A stretch of 64,000 bases of DNA from Caldicellulosiruptor hydrothermalis 108 (lineage in GTDB: Bacteria; Bacillota; Thermoanaerobacteria; Caldicellulosiruptorales; Caldicellulosiruptoraceae): NCBI RefSeq assembly GCF_000166355.1, contig NC_014652.1:2342501-2406500 (forward strand), written 5' to 3'. Numbering within the stretch: position 1 is the first letter of the stretch; every line of letters starts with the position of its first letter. The notes beneath the pieces are model-generated. The model ran no database searches and was not told where the DNA came from. It saw only the letters and a program-made list of their open reading frames with translations. Made by a program: the position numbers and the translations under genes. Of this stretch, positions 45,184 through 53,797 are shown one piece after another.

Positions 45184-45213
45184 ATTATACTATATTTTTC
45201 TATTGAAAGTCAA
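45184..45213 (-). promoter_or_regulatory. Promoter of addBA
   Basis: TTGACT (45213-45208), an 18-base spacer and TATAAT (45189-45184) on the minus strand, just past the terminator of the methyltransferase gene. Confidence 0.65.
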
Positions 45214-45240
45214 AAAATAAAAGGCTACTTGTGCAGCCTT
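45211..45240 (-). terminator. Terminator of the homocysteine methyltransferase pair
   Basis: In the minus-strand transcript AAGGCT and AGCCTT pair around GCACAAGT, followed by TTATTTTTTG. Short stem, good T tract. Confidence 0.7.
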
Positions 45241-45262
45241 TCCATTTTTGTAATTTCTCTCT

Positions 45263-47080
45263 TTAATATCTAAAATTCCTAATTATCTCCACAGCCATCT
45301 CATATTTTTCGAACGGTGGCATGATGTAGATGCCACTTACCATGTGTTTTATTCTGTCAACTATCTCACAGGCAATCTCTACTCCCTCTTTTGCAGGTTC
45401 CTTGGAACTGCGCATTCTCTCGCGGATTTTGTCTGGTATTGTGATTCCTGGCACTTCATTGTGCAAAAACTCGGCATGGCGAGAGGACCTAAGCGGCAAA
45501 ATTCCACCCAAAATTGGTGGCAGGGTAAAGTCAACCTTTTCTAAAAACCTCTCCAGTGTTTCTGCATCGTAAATTGGCTGTGTTTCGATAAAGTGCGCCC
45601 CATTTTCAATCTTGTGCTTGAGCTTTTCTATCTCTTTTCCCAAATCATCTGCGTTAAGATTCAGCGCAACACCTATTGTAAAGTTTGTTGCCTTGCCAAT
45701 GGGATTGCCCATGTAATCTGTACCGTTATTTAGCCTACTCAGAATTAAAACAAGACCTTCAGAGTTAACATCAAACACTGGTTTTGCCTGTGGATGGTCG
45801 CCAATTGATGGTGGGTCACCTGTGAGCGCCAACACATTTTTAACTCCAAGTGCTGCTGCACCCAGAAGCTCTGACTGAAGAGAGATAAGGTTCCTATCCC
45901 TGCATGTAAAGTGCAGTATTGACTCCATACCCAGCTCTTCTTTGAGTATATGAGCAAGAGCAATTGGAGAGATTCTGACCCTTGCCATTGGAGAGTCTGC
46001 AATGTTTACTGTGTCTGCTCCGGCCTCTTTTAAAAGCTTCACACCCTCTTTTGTCTTTTCAAGCTCAATTCCTTTGGGTGGACTTATCTCAACTGTAAAG
46101 ATAAATTTTTTGCCAAGCTTTTGAGAAAGCTCAGATGGAGTGTCTTTTAAAACTGCTTTCTGTTCTTCTTTTCTCTCACTCACTTCAACTTCTATGCTGG
46201 GTGAAAACTCTTTTACTTTTTCTTTTATAGCCTTTATATGTTCAGGAGTTGTTCCGCAGCATCCACCAACAACTTTTGCACCAAGCTTTATATATTCAGG
46301 AACAAATGATGCAAAATACTTAGCTGATGTTGAAAAAATAAGCCTTCCCTGCACAAGCTGGGGATACCCTGCATTCGGCTGGACAGAAAATGGACCTTTT
46401 AAATGTTGGGAGAATATCTTCAAAGCCTCTAAAGTCTTTTGAGGACCATTGCCGCAGTTAAGTCCCACAACATCTGCATCTGTGGATTTCAAAAATTCTA
46501 TTACCCTGTAGATATCTTCCCCATATATTGTGCTCAGATCTTTGGTAAAGGAAAATTGAATTATATATGGAATTTTATCATTTAGCTCCTTCAAAGCTTC
46601 AATTGCGATTTGAACCTCATGTGTTGATGCAGCTGTCTCAAAGATTATTGCATCAACCCCTTCGTCCAAAAGAAAATAAAGCTGTCTTTTGTACACCTCT
46701 TTTGCTCGTCTAGCATCTATCTCAAAACCACTTCCAACTGGTTTCCCAAGCGGTCCAACACTGCCTATGACATAAACTTTATTTTCTGCTGCCTCTTTTG
46801 CAATCCTGACAGCACTTCTGTTTATCCTCTCAACCTCGTTTTCAAACCCAAAAACTTTGAGCTTGCACTCATTTGCACCAAACGTGTTAGTTTCAATGCT
46901 ACTTGCGCCTGCCAAAATATAGTCTGTGTGAATTTGCTTTACAAGCTCAGGTCTTGTTACATTTGCCCACTCAAGTGGAAAGTCCAGCGAAAATCCTCTG
47001 TTCAAAAGCTCTGTGCCCATTGCACCGTCAAAAATTACGGTAGACTGCTCTTTTAAAAACTCTCTAAAGCTTTTCTTCAA
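45263..47080 (-). CDS. Bifunctional homocysteine S-methyltransferase / methylenetetrahydrofolate reductase
   Basis: A 605-residue fusion. Residues ~1-295 form a zinc homocysteine methyltransferase (FDGAMGTELL near 17, the LNCGNGP cysteine near 210 and GGCCGTTPEHI near 270). Residues ~320-605 form methylenetetrahydrofolate reductase (FTVEISPPKG, NIADSPMARVR, LALTGDPP, AHFIETQPIYD). It supplies methyl-THF and transfers methyl groups to homocysteine. No cobalamin-binding domain is present. It follows the other methyltransferase by 23 bases. Confidence 0.93.
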   Translation of the reverse strand: MKKSFREFLKEQSTVIFDGAMGTELLNRGFSLDFPLEWANVTRPELVKQIHTDYILAGASSIETNTFGANECKLKVFGFENEVERINRSAVRIAKEAAENKVYVIGSVGPLGKPVGSGFEIDARRAKEVYKRQLYFLLDEGVDAIIFETAASTHEVQIAIEALKELNDKIPYIIQFSFTKDLSTIYGEDIYRVIEFLKSTDADVVGLNCGNGPQKTLEALKIFSQHLKGPFSVQPNAGYPQLVQGRLIFSTSAKYFASFVPEYIKLGAKVVGGCCGTTPEHIKAIKEKVKEFSPSIEVEVSERKEEQKAVLKDTPSELSQKLGKKFIFTVEISPPKGIELEKTKEGVKLLKEAGADTVNIADSPMARVRISPIALAHILKEELGMESILHFTCRDRNLISLQSELLGAAALGVKNVLALTGDPPSIGDHPQAKPVFDVNSEGLVLILSRLNNGTDYMGNPIGKATNFTIGVALNLNADDLGKEIEKLKHKIENGAHFIETQPIYDAETLERFLEKVDFTLPPILGGILPLRSSRHAEFLHNEVPGITIPDKIRERMRSSKEPAKEGVEIACEIVDRIKHMVSGIYIMPPFEKYEMAVEIIRNFRY

Positions 47081-47103
47081 CTTGCAACCTCCTCATCTTA
47101 TTC

Positions 47104-48351
47104 TTAAATCAGCACTTTGACTGCGCTTTTGCCGTGCATGCTTGATACTGCCCCATATACGCCAAAGTAATACCTTTCAATAACATCTATATGAGACTTT
47201 GTTTCTATATTAAAAATATAAGGTTTTTTAGAAAAATCCTGAGATTCTATTAAAAATTCTTTTAAAACCTCAGGCTCTACATTCTCATCAATATCAACAA
47301 ATATTGCATCCTCTTCAAGCCCTGCAAGTTCAAAGACAGCTTCTGCTGAGAAATCATTTGTGAGCTTGAATTCATATACGCTAAATTTTTGAGAAATATC
47401 AAGCAAGGAATAAATTGATGTTATAAACTTCTTCTGTATGCTACTTTCAAATGAAACCTCTTTTCCTTTTAAAACCTTTGATATTGCTCTGATATACTCA
47501 GGGTTTGTGCCACAGCACCCACCATAGAGCCTGACTCCATTTTCAACAAACTCATCTGCCAAATTTACAAACTCAGGAATGCAGCTTTCATACACAGTCT
47601 TGCCATCAAGTACCTTGGGCAGCCCTGCGTTTGGCTTTACTGAAAGCGGAACAAACGAAAAACCTTGCATCTGCTTTATAACTTCTAAAAGATGCATCGC
47701 ACCACCAGAGCAGTTAGCACCAACAATGTCACAGCCAATTAAACTGAAATAGTATGCTGCAACCTCTGGAGGGGTTCCCATCAAAAGCCTCTTGTTTTGT
47801 TCAAACGTAAAAGACACCAAACAGGGTATATCTTTATTCAACTCTTCTTTTGCCTTTTTATATGCAAAAAACGCAGCCTTTGCTTCTTTTATGTCAGACA
47901 TGGTTTCAATCGAAACAAAATCTGCTCCCGCTTGAATTCCACTCAAAATCTGTTCGTAAAATATTCTTTCTGCCTCATCAAAGCTAAGATCACCTGAAGG
48001 GATAAAAAGCCTGCCTGTTGGTCCAACAGAGAGCCCAACATACCCGCTATACTCTTTTGCAACCTCTTTTGCAAGCTTGACCGCCCATTTGTTTATATTC
48101 TCAACCTCATTTTCAAGTCCATATTTCTTGAGCTTTTCTCTGTTTGCGCCAAAGGTGTTTGTCTCAACACAGTCAGAGCCAGCTTCAAAGTACTGCTTGT
48201 GAATAGACGAAACTACATCCTGTCGTGATACCGACCACAAATCAGGACATTCATCTTCTGTCAAGCCATTTTGAATAAGCTGAGTGCCCATCGCCCCATC
48301 AAAAATCAAAACTCTTCTATAAAGCTCATCTTTTAGCAATGCCAATACCAT
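47104..48351 (-). CDS. Homocysteine S-methyltransferase with unassigned C-terminal region
   Basis: A 415-residue protein. The first ~300 residues are a homocysteine-binding methyltransferase domain with zinc ligands in GANCSGG near 210 and GGCCGTNPEYI near 277. Residues ~300-415 do not resemble the reductase, pterin or cobalamin domains and I do not recognise them. It is the paralogue of the next gene and probably co-transcribed. A TTG at 48345, 6 bases after AGAGG, is an alternative to the ATG at 48351. An insertion sequence lies directly upstream and may have changed its promoter. Confidence 0.85.
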   Translation of the reverse strand: MVLALLKDELYRRVLIFDGAMGTQLIQNGLTEDECPDLWSVSRQDVVSSIHKQYFEAGSDCVETNTFGANREKLKKYGLENEVENINKWAVKLAKEVAKEYSGYVGLSVGPTGRLFIPSGDLSFDEAERIFYEQILSGIQAGADFVSIETMSDIKEAKAAFFAYKKAKEELNKDIPCLVSFTFEQNKRLLMGTPPEVAAYYFSLIGCDIVGANCSGGAMHLLEVIKQMQGFSFVPLSVKPNAGLPKVLDGKTVYESCIPEFVNLADEFVENGVRLYGGCCGTNPEYIRAISKVLKGKEVSFESSIQKKFITSIYSLLDISQKFSVYEFKLTNDFSAEAVFELAGLEEDAIFVDIDENVEPEVLKEFLIESQDFSKKPYIFNIETKSHIDVIERYYFGVYGAVSSMHGKSAVKVLI

Positions 48352-48388
48352 CCTCTCTTTTAAATTTTAAAAAATAGCCTTTTGCAAA

Positions 48389-48407
48389 AACGCTCAAGAT
48401 GAGCGTT
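48389..48407. other. Small hairpin between the methyltransferase gene and the insertion sequence
   Basis: AACGCTCA and TGAGCGTT are perfect 8-bp arms around AGA. On the minus strand it is followed by TTTGC, so it could be a weak terminator stopping transcripts leaving the insertion sequence. Confidence 0.5.
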
Positions 48408-48442
48408 ATCAAGCTTTACATAGAATCAAAAAAGACTGGTCA

Positions 48443-48503
48443 CCCTCCTCATAATTGTAGTAAAATATGATTATATAAAACAAATTTTCTACTATGAGGA
48501 GGG
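48443..48503. repeat. Inverted repeat spanning the transposase promoter and ribosome site
   Basis: CCCTCCTCATA (48443-48453) is the exact complement of TATGAGGAGGG (48493-48503). The pairing extends inward as GTAG/CTAC after a 3-base bulge and then AAAA/TTTT. The 3' arm contains the transposase Shine-Dalgarno GAGGAGGG. A transcript entering from outside would fold and hide that site, while one starting inside the loop would not. Confidence 0.7.
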
Positions 48504-48510
48504 TTCCAAA

Positions 48511-49941
48511 ATGTTCAACACCAAACCTAAACAACTTTCTTTCATAGACCTATTCTCCCACCTAAAGGCTTCGGCTCTCTACAAGCCTGAAAGCCTCTTG
48601 GGCTTGTTCAATAAATTCATTGACTTGTCACATTATATACCTTCTTCTTTCTACAATGCCTACTACAAATATTTCGGTAAGCATAGATACTTCTCTTTAG
48701 AATCTATGCTTTGTTGCTTCCTCGTCCAAAAATTGCTCAAACTCAATACTTTAACTCAGCTTCGTGCTGTCTTACTCAACTCATTCGAACTTCGCTCATT
48801 TTGTAATCTTCATGGCAATGTCCCTTCTATCTCTACTCTCTCTCGCTTTAGAAAAATATTTGCAAGTGAAATCCATAAACTTTTTCAAAATATCTCTATC
48901 CATGCACATAATATTTCCATCCAACAATGCCCTCAAGATTCTTCAATCTTAATCTTCGACACAACAGGTATTGTCCCAAAGGTTCGTGAAAACAATCCTA
49001 AATTCATTCATCTACTGCTGAAAAATACCTCAAAAGCTAACCCTGAACTTCCCTCTGAAAAAGTCTACTCTCTCGTTTATTCTTCTTTGCCTAAAACTGC
49101 TAACGCTAATTCTAACATCCGTCTTATGTTTGTAAATGGCCATTTCTGCTGGGCTTTAAAATTTGCAGTCATTACCAACGCTCTCGGTATCCCTTTAGCT
49201 TTAGTACCTCTGTTTAACTATGATTCCCCTTCCTCTGACCCACAAGAAGCAAAAGCTATCTCCGACTCTAAAGGTTTAATTCCTTCGCTCGAAACTTTAT
49301 TCTCTTATATCCCCAAAAATTTCTCCACTTTCATCGCCGACAGTGCTTTGGATTCCCACAACATATACTCCACTTTAAAAAATACCTTTAACTTCTCCAA
49401 AATCGTTATTCCACTAAATACAAGAGCTTCTAAAAATACTACACCTACATCAGACCCCAATATCGTTATTTCTGAAGATGGTATCCCTATCTGCAAAAAG
49501 TTCAACAAACCTTTTAAACCCGAAGGCAAATGTCAGGGTAAAAATCGCTCTTTGCGCCTTAAATGGACTTGCCCTATGTCACAATACAAAGATGGCAAAC
49601 GCATCTGCTCTTGCCCTCAGCCTTGTACTACCTCTAAATCGGGTAGAATGTTCTATACATACCCAGATAACTTTCGCTCTTTCCCAGGTATCAACAGAAA
49701 TTCACAAGAGTTTTTTGACCTCTACAAAAAACGTGTCGCTGTAGAGCAGACTATTTACCACCTGAAATCCTACATGGGCTCTGATACTATCTCTACTTAT
49801 GACCATATTTCTATTTTCTCTGATTTCTTGCTATCTGCCATTACTTTCTCGCTCTTGTTTATTCTCGCTCACAATATCAAACTCTATTGCTCTAAATTGA
49901 CTATCAAAAAACTTAACAAGCTCAAAAAACTTATCGCTTAA
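48511..49941 (+). CDS. DDE-type transposase of an insertion sequence
   Basis: A 476-residue transposase, apparently intact. An N-terminal region with the FGKHRYFSLESMLCCFLVQKLL helix (DUF772-like) is followed by an RNase H-like DDE fold. Acidic residues appear in LIFDTTG near 150, FIADSALD near 275 and VAVEQTIYHLK near 415, the last resembling the Y-(2)-R/E region of IS4/IS1182-type enzymes. A cysteine-rich insert (CPMSQYKDGKRICSCPQPC) lies near 350-370. Codon use and strand differ from its neighbours, as expected for mobile DNA. GGAGGG lies before the ATG. I could not place the right end of the element. Confidence 0.85.
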   Translation: MFNTKPKQLSFIDLFSHLKASALYKPESLLGLFNKFIDLSHYIPSSFYNAYYKYFGKHRYFSLESMLCCFLVQKLLKLNTLTQLRAVLLNSFELRSFCNLHGNVPSISTLSRFRKIFASEIHKLFQNISIHAHNISIQQCPQDSSILIFDTTGIVPKVRENNPKFIHLLLKNTSKANPELPSEKVYSLVYSSLPKTANANSNIRLMFVNGHFCWALKFAVITNALGIPLALVPLFNYDSPSSDPQEAKAISDSKGLIPSLETLFSYIPKNFSTFIADSALDSHNIYSTLKNTFNFSKIVIPLNTRASKNTTPTSDPNIVISEDGIPICKKFNKPFKPEGKCQGKNRSLRLKWTCPMSQYKDGKRICSCPQPCTTSKSGRMFYTYPDNFRSFPGINRNSQEFFDLYKKRVAVEQTIYHLKSYMGSDTISTYDHISIFSDFLLSAITFSLLFILAHNIKLYCSKLTIKKLNKLKKLIA

Positions 49942-50037
49942 TACTACTATTTTTTAAATCTATTTCTTACAAAAAATTTCTGGTTTTGTTTTTACTTAAC
50001 CTTCTAAAACAAGGAGTTAAGAAGGCTTAGGATATTA

Positions 50038-50229
50038 TTGTCTTTTTTGAAGTTGTTAATTTTTGTCATATGTTTGTTGCTGATTATTTTTGTTGGTATT
50101 GATAATATTTGGTTTTCACTTCTCTTTTCTTTTTGTATCTTGATTGTATTTCATGTTAGTATTGGTGCCTTTTACCTTCAATCACCACCTATTTTGCAAA
50201 CGCCTAAAATTTTAAAAAAAGCTGCTTAA
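50038..50229 (+). CDS. Possible small two-helix membrane protein
   Basis: A 63-codon frame from a TTG with a weak TTAGGA site. It encodes two hydrophobic helices (about residues 4-20 and 26-48) and a Pro-containing tail. Its last codons and stop lie in the crh terminator hairpin, and it is the only plus-strand frame after the transposase. It could be a relict of the mobile element or a chance hydrophobic frame from T-rich DNA. Confidence 0.3.
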   Translation: MSFLKLLIFVICLLLIIFVGIDNIWFSLLFSFCILIVFHVSIGAFYLQSPPILQTPKILKKAA

Positions 50230-50243
50230 AAAAATTAAGCAGC
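50211..50243 (-). terminator. Terminator of the murB-rapZ-yvcK-whiA-crh cluster
   Basis: In the minus-strand transcript GCTGCTTAA and TTAAGCAGC form a 9-bp stem, followed by TTTTTTTAAAATTTT. It is 13 bases past the Crh-like stop. Confidence 0.88.
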
Positions 50244-50256
50244 CCCTCCAAAATAC

Positions 50257-50595
50257 TTATTCATTGTTATCTTCACTATTTTCTCTTTGGCTTTCTTTTT
50301 TTGTTTCTTGCTGGGTAATTTCATCAGCAACCTGCTCACTGAAATCTGACTGAATAAGCTTCAAAACAGCTTCCAGTGCTTCTTTCTCATCCTCACCCTC
50401 TGTAATAATTGTCACTTCATCGCCATAGTCCACCATAAGTGACATCAAACCCATTATGCTCTTTGCGTTAGCTCTTTTTTCATCTTTTTCTATTAAAATT
50501 AGGGACTTGAACTTACTTGCAACCTGGACAAGCAGGGCTGCAGCTCTTGAGGAGATCCCCTGAGAATTTTCAATCTTCATGTGAAGGCTTTGCAT
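50257..50595 (-). CDS. Crh-like HPr-family protein without His15, with acidic tail
   Basis: An HPr-fold protein of 112 residues. The active-site motif that is GIHARPA in HPr reads GISSRAA here, so the phosphoryl-accepting His15 is Ser. The regulatory Ser46 motif is kept (AKSIMGLMSL). This pattern marks Crh-type proteins, which act only in carbon catabolite control after phosphorylation by HprK. A tail of ~25 Glu/Gln/Asn-rich residues extends beyond the normal ~85-residue fold. AAGGAGG lies 8 bases before the ATG, which overlaps the end of whiA by 26 bases. Position after whiA matches B. subtilis crh. Confidence 0.88.
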   Translation of the reverse strand: MQSLHMKIENSQGISSRAAALLVQVASKFKSLILIEKDEKRANAKSIMGLMSLMVDYGDEVTIITEGEDEKEALEAVLKLIQSDFSEQVADEITQQETKKESQRENSEDNNE

Positions 50596-51547
50596 ATACT
50601 ATTCCTCCTTTTCTAAGTTCCTCGGCAATTTTATCTATTTTCCTCAGCCTATGATTGACACCAGATTTGCCAAGAGGCTTTTTGAGCATACTTCCAAGTT
50701 CTTTCAAAGAGGCATCCTTGTATTTTATTCTAAGGCGTGCTATCTCTTGCAGATTCTGTGGAAGGCTGTCAATACCAATTGTTCTTTCGATAAACTCAAT
50801 ATTCTCAATATGCCTCATAGAGGCATTTATGGTCTTCTCTAAATTAGCTGTTTCACAATTGACAAGACGGTTGACATTGTTTCTGAGCTCTTTTACTATG
50901 CGAATATTTTCAAGCTCTAAAAGTGAAGAATGTGCTCCAATTATGTTTAAAAAGTCTACTATCTGTTCACCTTCTTTTAAGTATACTACATAATGAGACT
51001 TTCTTTCAACAATTTTTGCCTCAAACTCAAAACTCTTTAAAACCTTCTGCAAAAACTCCGCATCATCCTTTGTTTTCACATCAAACTCCAAATGATACAT
51101 CTTCTCAGGGTTTGTAATAGAACCGCACGACAAAAATGTTGCCTGCAAAAAAGCCTTTCTGCAACATTTTTTCTTCACAAGCTCCTCTTTTAGCGAAAAA
51201 CTGAGGTGATACTCTTTCGCACCTTTCCTGACAAAATGAAGGTCTTTTAAAATTCTCAAGTTGTCATTGCTTGGAGGCAGAAAGATGGTGTAAACATAGT
51301 TTTTCTGCAACTTACTGTTTTTCTTAATGCTAACCTCACAGTGTTTTGAAAACCCGTTTTTCATGAGAAGGAAAAAAGACCTTGCAGTCTGGGCGTTTTC
51401 AAATGAGGTTTTAAACGAAAATGTCCCATCAAGCTCATATATGCTCCCTGTGAATTTCAAAAACGCTGCAGCTGCAGCTTTTACGCAGCAGGAATTTTGA
51501 GAAAGCTTTTTGCTCACCTCTGCTTTTGCAGCCGATGAAAAAGACAT
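50570..51547 (-). CDS. whiA: DNA-binding protein WhiA
   Basis: WhiA has an N-terminal pair of LAGLIDADG-like domains without nuclease residues and a C-terminal helix-turn-helix (LRIKYKDASLKELGSMLKKPLGKSGVNHRLRK). It affects division and chromosome segregation in Firmicutes. ATG 51547 with GGAGGTAACC upstream is preferred over the frame from 51562. Part of the conserved rapZ-yvcK-whiA-crh order. Confidence 0.95.
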   Translation of the reverse strand: MSFSSAAKAEVSKKLSQNSCCVKAAAAAFLKFTGSIYELDGTFSFKTSFENAQTARSFFLLMKNGFSKHCEVSIKKNSKLQKNYVYTIFLPPSNDNLRILKDLHFVRKGAKEYHLSFSLKEELVKKKCCRKAFLQATFLSCGSITNPEKMYHLEFDVKTKDDAEFLQKVLKSFEFEAKIVERKSHYVVYLKEGEQIVDFLNIIGAHSSLLELENIRIVKELRNNVNRLVNCETANLEKTINASMRHIENIEFIERTIGIDSLPQNLQEIARLRIKYKDASLKELGSMLKKPLGKSGVNHRLRKIDKIAEELRKGGIVYAKPSHED

Positions 51548-51585
51548 TTTGGTTACCTCCAAAAAGAAAGCTTCTTTGCTGCGCT

Positions 51586-52908
51586 TCAGCTCTTAAACGG
51601 TTTACTAAAATTTTTCAATCTCAGATACCCTAACCTGTACTCATGGATCACATCCTTGCCATAGATGATGTTGCTCACAACCCTTGCAAGCTTTGCTGAG
51701 TTGTGACGAATAAGCCCGTCATGTACGCTCAAAAGTCCTTCTTCCACAACTTTATATCCCTTTTCGATAGTTTTCTTGTCAGCAAAAACAGGCTGTGCAC
51801 CATCTTCCCTGTATCTTTCAAGCACATCTGGAGGAATTGGCTGGTTGTTCACAATCACAATGTCAAAAATCTTTCCGCCGCAATGTCTCTCTATTGCCTC
51901 AATATGGTCGCACAGTAGATATCCGTCTGTCTCACCCGGCTGTGTCATGATGTTTGCAATGTAAATCTTTTTTGCTCTGCTTTTCTTTATACTATCAACA
52001 ACCTCCTTGAACACAAGATTTGGCATTATGCTTGTATAAAGACTTCCTGGTCCAATTATTATCACATCCGCCCTTTCAATCTCATCCAGAACTTCAGAAT
52101 ATGGTTTTGCATCAGATGGAGTTATAAAAACTCTTTTTATAGGTAGTTTAGAACTTTTCACCTCTTCAGGAATTTTTGACTCGCCAACAACTACCCTGCC
52201 GTCTTCAAGCTCAGCACAAAGATTGATATTGTCAAGAGTCACAGGCAAAACTTTCCCACGAACAGCTAAAACCTCGCTCATGAGCTTTACCGCTTTTTCA
52301 AAACTCCCTGCAATTCCTGTCATTGCAGCTAAGAACAGGTTGCCAAAACTCTGCCCTTTAAGGCTTCCTTCCTTGAACCTGTAATTCAAAAGCTTTTGCA
52401 TAATCTCTTCTGTGTTTGCCAAAGCTAAGATGCAGTTTCTTATATCACCCGGTGGAAGCATGCCAAGGTCTTCTCTGAGCTTTCCTGAACCCCCTCCATC
52501 GTCTGCAACAGTTACAACTGCTGTGATGTTTGCAGTGAGGTTTTTTAACCCCCTGAGCATTGTAGAAAGTCCTGTACCACCACCGATTGCAACAATCCTT
52601 GGCCCTTTTTCCAAAAACCCTTTTGAATATATAGCATCAAATATGGTCTTCTGACTTATTCTGTATGGTAAGCTCTTGTTCAAAAGCCTTATAAACCCCT
52701 TTGTTAAACCCATCAGCGAAATCAAAAAAACTCCAATTCCTAAAACAAATAACCCTATGCGAAAAGAAAAGCGAAGTTCCACCGAAACATTAAAAATATC
52801 AATGCTTTTTGCTAACGAAGCTGAGATTAAAATAACACTAAGTAGCATCAATAAAATCCATCTTTTTATATAAATACCTGGCTTTAGAAAATCAAATATC
52901 ATTGGCAT
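51586..52908 (-). CDS. yvcK: Gluconeogenesis factor YvcK (CofD-like) with N-terminal membrane anchor
   Basis: A 440-residue YvcK/UPF0052 protein. The CofD-like nucleotide-sugar-binding domain starts near residue 105 (VAIGGGTGLSTMLRGLK and VADDGGGSGKLRE). The first ~85 residues form two membrane helices (about 17-33 and 48-68), absent from the ~317-residue B. subtilis protein. YvcK is needed for growth on gluconeogenic substrates and for cell shape. It begins one base after the rapZ stop. Confidence 0.95.
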   Translation of the reverse strand: MPMIFDFLKPGIYIKRWILLMLLSVILISASLAKSIDIFNVSVELRFSFRIGLFVLGIGVFLISLMGLTKGFIRLLNKSLPYRISQKTIFDAIYSKGFLEKGPRIVAIGGGTGLSTMLRGLKNLTANITAVVTVADDGGGSGKLREDLGMLPPGDIRNCILALANTEEIMQKLLNYRFKEGSLKGQSFGNLFLAAMTGIAGSFEKAVKLMSEVLAVRGKVLPVTLDNINLCAELEDGRVVVGESKIPEEVKSSKLPIKRVFITPSDAKPYSEVLDEIERADVIIIGPGSLYTSIMPNLVFKEVVDSIKKSRAKKIYIANIMTQPGETDGYLLCDHIEAIERHCGGKIFDIVIVNNQPIPPDVLERYREDGAQPVFADKKTIEKGYKVVEEGLLSVHDGLIRHNSAKLARVVSNIIYGKDVIHEYRLGYLRLKNFSKPFKS

Positions 52909-52909
52909 G

Positions 52910-53791
52910 TCACCCTTTTATATCTTTCTCTATATCTCTATGAAATATTGAAACTTTATATCCCTGGTTTTCAATAGTCTTTTTAAGCTCTTCAGCCACT
53001 GTGACAGATCGGTGCTTGCCACCAGTACAGCCAATGGCAATTACAAGCTGCCCTTTCCCTTCTTCTGCATAATTTGGTATTAAAAATAAAATCAGGTCAA
53101 AAAGTTTTTGCAAGAATTCTTTTGTAACATCCCACCTTAAAACATATTCTTTTACCTCAGGGTCTTTGCCTGTTCTGTGCTTGAGAGTGTCCACATAAAA
53201 TGGATTTGGGATGAACCTCACATCAAAAACAAGGTCAGCATCAAGCGGAAGTCCGTATTTGAACCCAAACGACATAATAGTGATTAGCATTGCCTCTTTT
53301 GACTTTTGCTGAACAAAAATCTCAAAGAGTTTCTCTTTTAAATCCTTTGGCAAAAGCGTTGATGTATCAATCACAAAGTCAGCATACCTTTTTATATCCT
53401 CAAGCTTTTCTCTTTCCTTTTGAATGGCTTCTAAAATGCTGCCGTCACCCTCATGACTTAAAGGATGTTTTCGCCTTGTCTCTTTGTACCGTTTTATAAG
53501 AACCTCATCATGGGCATCTAAAAAGAGGAGTTTAAAGTTACGGTCATCCTTTTTCAGCTCCTGAAGAACATCTTTGAAGTCATCAAAAAGTTCACCACCA
53601 CGAATGTCTACAACCGCAGCAATCCTTGAAATCTTCTCTTTTGTTGCACTTGCAAGCTCAGCAATCTTGGGTAAAAACTGTGGTGGTAGGTTGTCTATAC
53701 AAAAAAATCCCATGTCTTCAAATGCCCTTATTGCCAAGCTCTTGCCAGCCCCAGACATACCAGTTATTATTACTATCTCCAATAAAACCAC
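52910..53791 (-). CDS. rapZ: RNase adapter / nucleotide-binding protein RapZ (YvcJ)
   Basis: A P-loop protein of 293 residues. Walker A GMSGAGKS is near residues 13-20, Walker B-type VVDIRG near 62 and the C-terminal GCTGGKHRSVTVAEEL near 263 binds a regulatory sugar or nucleotide in homologues. In E. coli RapZ controls glmS through small RNAs; in Firmicutes its role is less clear. It sits between murB and yvcK with 1-6 base gaps. Confidence 0.95.
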   Translation of the reverse strand: MVLLEIVIITGMSGAGKSLAIRAFEDMGFFCIDNLPPQFLPKIAELASATKEKISRIAAVVDIRGGELFDDFKDVLQELKKDDRNFKLLFLDAHDEVLIKRYKETRRKHPLSHEGDGSILEAIQKEREKLEDIKRYADFVIDTSTLLPKDLKEKLFEIFVQQKSKEAMLITIMSFGFKYGLPLDADLVFDVRFIPNPFYVDTLKHRTGKDPEVKEYVLRWDVTKEFLQKLFDLILFLIPNYAEEGKGQLVIAIGCTGGKHRSVTVAEELKKTIENQGYKVSIFHRDIEKDIKG

Positions 53792-53797
53792 CCTTTT

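Noticed and set aside
49942..50037. Right terminal inverted repeat of the insertion sequence
   Set aside because: I looked for a match to the left-side CCCTCCTCATA repeat and found none, so the right end cannot be placed.
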